Assembly (NCBI GenBank): GCA_031257735.1
Contig: JAIROC010000422.1
Location: forward strand, 1 to 19,260
Reading direction: 5' to 3'
Source of the DNA: Bacteroidales bacterium
GTDB taxonomy: Bacteria; Bacteroidota; Bacteroidia; Bacteroidales; WCHB1-69
Length of the DNA stretch: 19,260 bases
In this document: piece by piece, positions 16,916 through 19,260 of the stretch
How positions within the stretch are numbered: the first letter of the stretch is position 1
Layout: every line of letters starts with the position of its first letter
Made by a program: the position numbers and the translations under genes
The notes under the pieces: model-generated
Told to the model about the DNA's origin: nothing
What the model saw: the letters and a program-made list of their open reading frames with translations, nothing else
Database searches by the model: none

Positions 16916-17098
16916 CTAGTTTTTTACCTGATTTTTACTCAACCCGATTTTTCTTCTAAACTGTTGAAGCACTGAAGTGGATTGACATTCTTTTACAAAA
17001 TCCGTTATCGGCATAGAAAATAACGATTCGTATTCTATACTCGACAATCGAAGCATCCTCTTCTTTTGCCAATTTCTATCTAAGAATATATTTTTCAA
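16916..17098 (-). CDS. Small hypothetical protein at the head of the peptide cluster
   Basis: This 60-aa frame is not a family I recognise. It is charged and predicted helical (RNWQKKRMLRLSS ... FRRKIGLSKNQVKN), with no signal peptide or membrane segment. The frame starts with TTG, 13 nt after the position where the upyX-like antiterminator gene would have stopped before the IS4 insertion. If only ATG is used, the protein starts at 17056 and has 46 residues. It may be a small regulatory or leader-binding factor of the cluster, or a chance frame; its codon pattern gives no strong support either way. Confidence 0.35.
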   Translation of the reverse strand: MKNIFLDRNWQKKRMLRLSSIEYESLFSMPITDFVKECQSTSVLQQFRRKIGLSKNQVKN

Positions 17099-17129
17099 AA
17101 AATCTATCTTATAAATAAGAAGTTTTTAA

Positions 17130-17138
17130 TTCTGCAAT
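17130..17138. repeat. Target-site duplication, left copy, of IS4 element
   Basis: TTCTGCAAT is repeated exactly at 18470-18478 on the other side of the element. If the right boundary is moved by one base, the repeat becomes 10 bp (ATTCTGCAAT). Confidence 0.85.
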
Positions 17139-18469
17139 TAGTACTGATGCGTTATTTTTCTAACGCAAAATTAAATAAATCGAGTTCTTTGACATTTTGG
17201 TTTTGACTGTGTGATTCAGGAATTAATAATTCTCTCAAATCGACCTTGGCTAAGGCTGAAACGCTAATTAATGTGTGGCATTCAGTAATTGAATATGGGC
17301 TTTTGGGGTAGCTGGCTTTAATCCTTGCCACCAATAGATAGGCACATATTGCAGTCCACAGATGCAACTTAACTGCATTTTCGGAGTTACCCCAAAGTGA
17401 TTTGACAGTCAGGTTTTGCTTTATCCACTTGAAGAATACTTCAATCTGCCACCTGTTTTTGTAGATGTTAGTCACCTCAAGAGCGCTAATATCTTGGTTA
17501 TTAGTGATAAATTTAAATTCTTCTTCTTTGTCAGTATCGTAAAAGGTTACCATTCTCATACTCTTTGGATATAAGTTCTTAGACTTGACTCCTGTAAGTT
17601 TGATTGTATAGTCCCCTCTTAATCCTGTACTTTCATCAATATTACCACTCTGTTCAAGGATTTCATATTGCATGTTGTCCTTTGCCCGGGTAACAAAGAA
17701 AGCGCCACAGCGATCTATTCGTGCTAATGCGGAAAAGTCAACGTAAGCTTTATCCATAGCATAAATACTCATCGAAGTTGGATCTATCTCATCTAATACA
17801 TTGCTATCATGGCACTTACCATGAGTAACCAATATAAAGGACGGAATACTGCCCCGTAGGTCAATAGCTGTATGCATCTTAACGGCCCCTTTGGAATACT
17901 TTCCCAGAGCCCAGGATAAAAGCTTAATACTACATGATATTGTGGTAGAATCTAACGCAAATATCTCGTAATCAGCAAGCTCTTGTAATTTCGGTATGTT
18001 TTCTTTTGCATACAACGGTCTAACAATACCTATCAGGGTGTGCCCCAGACTTTCAAATATACGATAGTCACGTTTTTCATTTGCACGAGATAGCGATGAT
18101 GCATTTACCGTTTGGCGAATACCAAGGTGATAAAGGCTCTTTTGGTGAGCTTTGAGACATAAACATATATCCCGAAGTGAGCTACAGGTGGTTAATTGCC
18201 CAAACAGAAGGTGAAGCAAATGATTATAAGCACTAAAACTTCTGGTATGGTAATCTCCTTTATATAGTTTCACTAACTTATCGAACTCATATTTAGGAAC
18301 GAACTCAATCACTTGAGAGAATATATATTTGCCTGAATTCATAATCTTTACAGCGTAAAATCCGTAAAGTTACTCACGCAGTTCAAATCAAAAAATCAAA
18401 GAACGATTATAATTAACTGTATATTAAATGTTTAAACAATAATCAATGCAATTTATTGCATCACTAGTA
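17139..18469 (-). mobile_element. IS4-family insertion sequence inserted in the 3' end of the antiterminator gene
   Basis: This element is about 1,331 bp with imperfect terminal inverted repeats. TAGTACTGATGC at 17139-17150 matches the reverse complement of 18458-18469 (TACTAGTGATGC) at 10 of 12 positions. It is bounded by a 9-10 bp direct repeat, within the range known for IS4 elements. It carries one intact transposase gene. The clean duplication suggests a fairly recent insertion. Confidence 0.88.
17152..18342 (-). CDS. IS4-family transposase
   Basis: This 396-aa protein is apparently complete. An N-terminal DUF4372-like region (FSQVIEFVPKYEFDKLVKLY) precedes the DDE core. The catalytic residues are Asp in IFALDSTTISCS, Asp in IYAMDKAYVDF and Glu in YKNRWQIEVFFKWIK. 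The last segment exactly fits the IS4 signature Y(2)R(3)E(6)K. No frameshift or stop interrupts it, so the element may still move. The start at 18342 leaves a 127-bp leader to the right IS end. The gene faces the same way as the peptide cluster, so readthrough or an outward promoter could drive downstream genes. Confidence 0.93.
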   Translation of the reverse strand: MNSGKYIFSQVIEFVPKYEFDKLVKLYKGDYHTRSFSAYNHLLHLLFGQLTTCSSLRDICLCLKAHQKSLYHLGIRQTVNASSLSRANEKRDYRIFESLGHTLIGIVRPLYAKENIPKLQELADYEIFALDSTTISCSIKLLSWALGKYSKGAVKMHTAIDLRGSIPSFILVTHGKCHDSNVLDEIDPTSMSIYAMDKAYVDFSALARIDRCGAFFVTRAKDNMQYEILEQSGNIDESTGLRGDYTIKLTGVKSKNLYPKSMRMVTFYDTDKEEEFKFITNNQDISALEVTNIYKNRWQIEVFFKWIKQNLTVKSLWGNSENAVKLHLWTAICAYLLVARIKASYPKSPYSITECHTLISVSALAKVDLRELLIPESHSQNQNVKELDLFNFALEK

Positions 18470-18958
18470 TTCTGCAATAATATTTTGTTTCAAAGAATCA
18501 ATCCTGACCAAAATTTTTCTATTTCCCTTGGAAATAGAAATAACTTCGCACTCAAAGCCGGCTAATGGTCCGGATAGGATTGTTCGTTTATCTCCCACCG
18601 TTACATTCAATGATGATAAATTAAGGGTAGAACAATTAGCTATCAACTTCTTTATTGTTTCAATTTCCGACTCTTTAACTCTTGCCAATTGGCAACAAAA
18701 CCGAATAAATGTAACGACTCCCTTGATCTGCAAAACTTCGTAATATTTCGATACATGTTCCAAATACACAAATACATATGACGGAAAAAGCGGTTTTTCA
18801 ACAACCTTTCGTCTATCGCTCCATACGGAAGTTTTCTTAATCAAAGGTAAATACGAAATGTAGCAACGAAACAACAACTCTTCATACACCTTCTTTTCAT
18901 GGCATGGTTTTGTATAAACTACATACCATCCCTTATTCAACAATTGGTTAGTTTGCAT
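18464..18958 (-). CDS. UpxY-family NusG-like transcription antiterminator, C-terminus altered by IS4 insertion
   Basis: This 164-aa protein is of the NusG-paralog type used in Bacteroides capsule loci, where UpxY acts on the leader of its own operon. The NGN domain starts at GWYVVYTKPCHEKKVYEEL, with RKVVEKPLFPSYVFVYLEHV and VLQIKGVVTFIRF. A KOW-like end follows (VTVGDKRTILSGPLAGFECE, then VISISKGNRKILVRID). ATG at 18958 is chosen because it sits just before the domain; the frame extends to 19006 but adds unrelated residues. The IS4 element cut the gene: the present end is NIIAEY, with the stop inside the IS. Removing the IS and one repeat restores NIIAELKTSYL and a TAA stop 13 nt before the next small ORF. 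The core domains are complete, so the protein may still work. Confidence 0.9.
   Translation of the reverse strand: MQTNQLLNKGWYVVYTKPCHEKKVYEELLFRCYISYLPLIKKTSVWSDRRKVVEKPLFPSYVFVYLEHVSKYYEVLQIKGVVTFIRFCCQLARVKESEIETIKKLIANCSTLNLSSLNVTVGDKRTILSGPLAGFECEVISISKGNRKILVRIDSLKQNIIAEY
18470..18478. repeat. Target-site duplication, right copy, of IS4 element
   Basis: TTCTGCAAT is identical to 17130-17138. It lies within the last codons of the antiterminator gene. Confidence 0.85.
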
Positions 18959-19020
18959 ATTTTTTTGATTATAAGCAAATTGAAGACACACAAATATTAA
19001 AAACATTTAACGCTTCGCTT

Positions 19021-19046
19021 TTCCAAGTCCCACTTCTACGTTGGAA
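19021..19046 (-). promoter_or_regulatory. Dyad in the leader of the antiterminator gene
   Basis: TTCCAA (19021-19026) and TTGGAA (19041-19046) can pair across a 14-nt loop in the RNA leader, between the promoter and the ATG at 18958. UpxY-type proteins are known to act on leader RNA or DNA of their own operons, so this could be a pause or recognition site. Stem is short; function is inferred. Confidence 0.35.
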
Positions 19047-19058
19047 CCCAGTTACATT

Positions 19059-19260
19059 TCATAAATAGTACGGCAAAGATAATAATAAAAAATATAACAA
19101 CAATATTTTTTCGGATTTTTTTGGCTGCAAAAAAAACAGTACATTCAACGGAGCCTTGTCGTAATAGAGAACATATTCCGTCGCTGTCTGTTGCCCCAAC
19201 GAAATCCAACCGTCATTATCCCAATAAAACAGTTCATAAAGCTGGCCGGGAATAATTATA
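19059..19260 (-). CDS. C-terminal end of a second transglutaminase/discoidin-type protein, 5' part outside window
   Basis: The last 66 codons are visible. IIIPGQLYELFYWDNDGWIS then LGQQTATEYVLYYDKAPLNV matches the C-terminal beta domain I associate with Bacteroidetes transglutaminase-like proteins, the family of the gene at 1-1678. In those proteins I expect a further W.RN...G.EER-type ending. Here the sequence turns after LFFLQ into a low-complexity, AT-driven tail (PKKSEKILLLYFLLLS) and stops at 19059-19061. The usual tail therefore seems lost, perhaps where the AT-rich island joined. The promoter for the antiterminator gene overlaps this tail. Family call rests on a short stretch and on memory. 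Confidence 0.6.
   Translation of the reverse strand, partial: IIIPGQLYELFYWDNDGWISLGQQTATEYVLYYDKAPLNVLFFLQPKKSEKILLLYFLLLSLPYYL
19074..19103 (-). promoter_or_regulatory. Bacteroidetes-type promoter for the antiterminator gene and perhaps the whole cluster
   Basis: The minus strand reads TTG (19103-19101), 19 nt, then TATCTTTG (19081-19074), followed by C. This fits the Bacteroidetes consensus of TTTG at -33 and TAnnTTTG at -7, with spacing of 19-21. Transcription would start around 19066 and give a leader of about 110 nt before ATG 18958. It is the best promoter match I found in the window. Confidence 0.65.

Noticed and set aside
18966..19130. Alternative frame after the T8 run at the right junction, giving a KKIRKNIVVIFFIIIFAVLF-like hydrophobic stretch
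   Set aside because: It lacks a start codon and known homology, and AT-rich DNA easily yields such hydrophobic readings. It could only matter if the T8 run hides a sequencing error.
1..19260. tRNA, rRNA genes, CRISPR arrays, replication origin
   Set aside because: I looked for cloverleaf-like segments, regularly spaced repeats and iterons and saw none.

Overview
The window looks like a Bacteroidales (Bacteroidota) chromosome segment. It carries a UpxY-type NusG paralog, a Bacteroidetes-type promoter (TTG, 19 nt, TATCTTTG), no obvious Shine-Dalgarno sites and tandem transglutaminase-like surface proteins. All recognisable genes lie on the minus strand, so transcription runs from high to low coordinates. 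The central genes are clearly AT-richer than the two flanking transglutaminase genes, which suggests an acquired island.

Right edge (19260 to 18470): the 3' end of a transglutaminase/discoidin-type gene with an abnormal C-terminus, then a promoter, a leader with a dyad, and a UpxY/NusG-like antiterminator gene. An IS4-family element (17139-18469, flanked by a 9-10 bp direct repeat) has inserted into the last codons of that gene.

Centre (17098 to 8169): a RiPP (ribosomally made, post-translationally modified peptide) cluster. It has a small unknown ORF, a 98-aa membrane protein, a 61-aa Cys-rich precursor whose C-terminal half resembles hairpin sactipeptides such as thurincin H, and an intrinsic terminator. 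An AlbA-like radical SAM/SPASM enzyme, a YcaO protein of the stand-alone E. coli type, an ABC ATPase and ABC-2 permease, a subtilisin-like protease with a large extra domain, and a Yip1-like membrane protein follow. Many neighbours overlap or are separated by a few tens of bases, as expected for an operon.

Left of centre (8143 to 3253): an O-antigen-ligase-like/TPR membrane protein, then a MacB-type permease and a HlyD-type membrane fusion protein that overlap. They are co-directional and may belong to the same export or protection system, but the link to the peptide is inference.

Left edge (3183 to 1): an IS630-family element with a broken transposase frame and a TA target duplication, an internally deleted IS5-like transposase remnant, and the 5' part of a second transglutaminase-like gene that runs off the window.

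Proposed working: UpxY would control a long operon from a promoter at its head. The terminator after the precursor would keep peptide mRNA in excess over enzyme mRNA. The radical SAM enzyme would form Cys thioethers, the YcaO protein would add an ATP-dependent backbone change, the protease would remove the leader, and the ABC proteins would export the product or protect the cell. A sactipeptide-like precursor next to an E. coli-type YcaO is the most unusual feature here.
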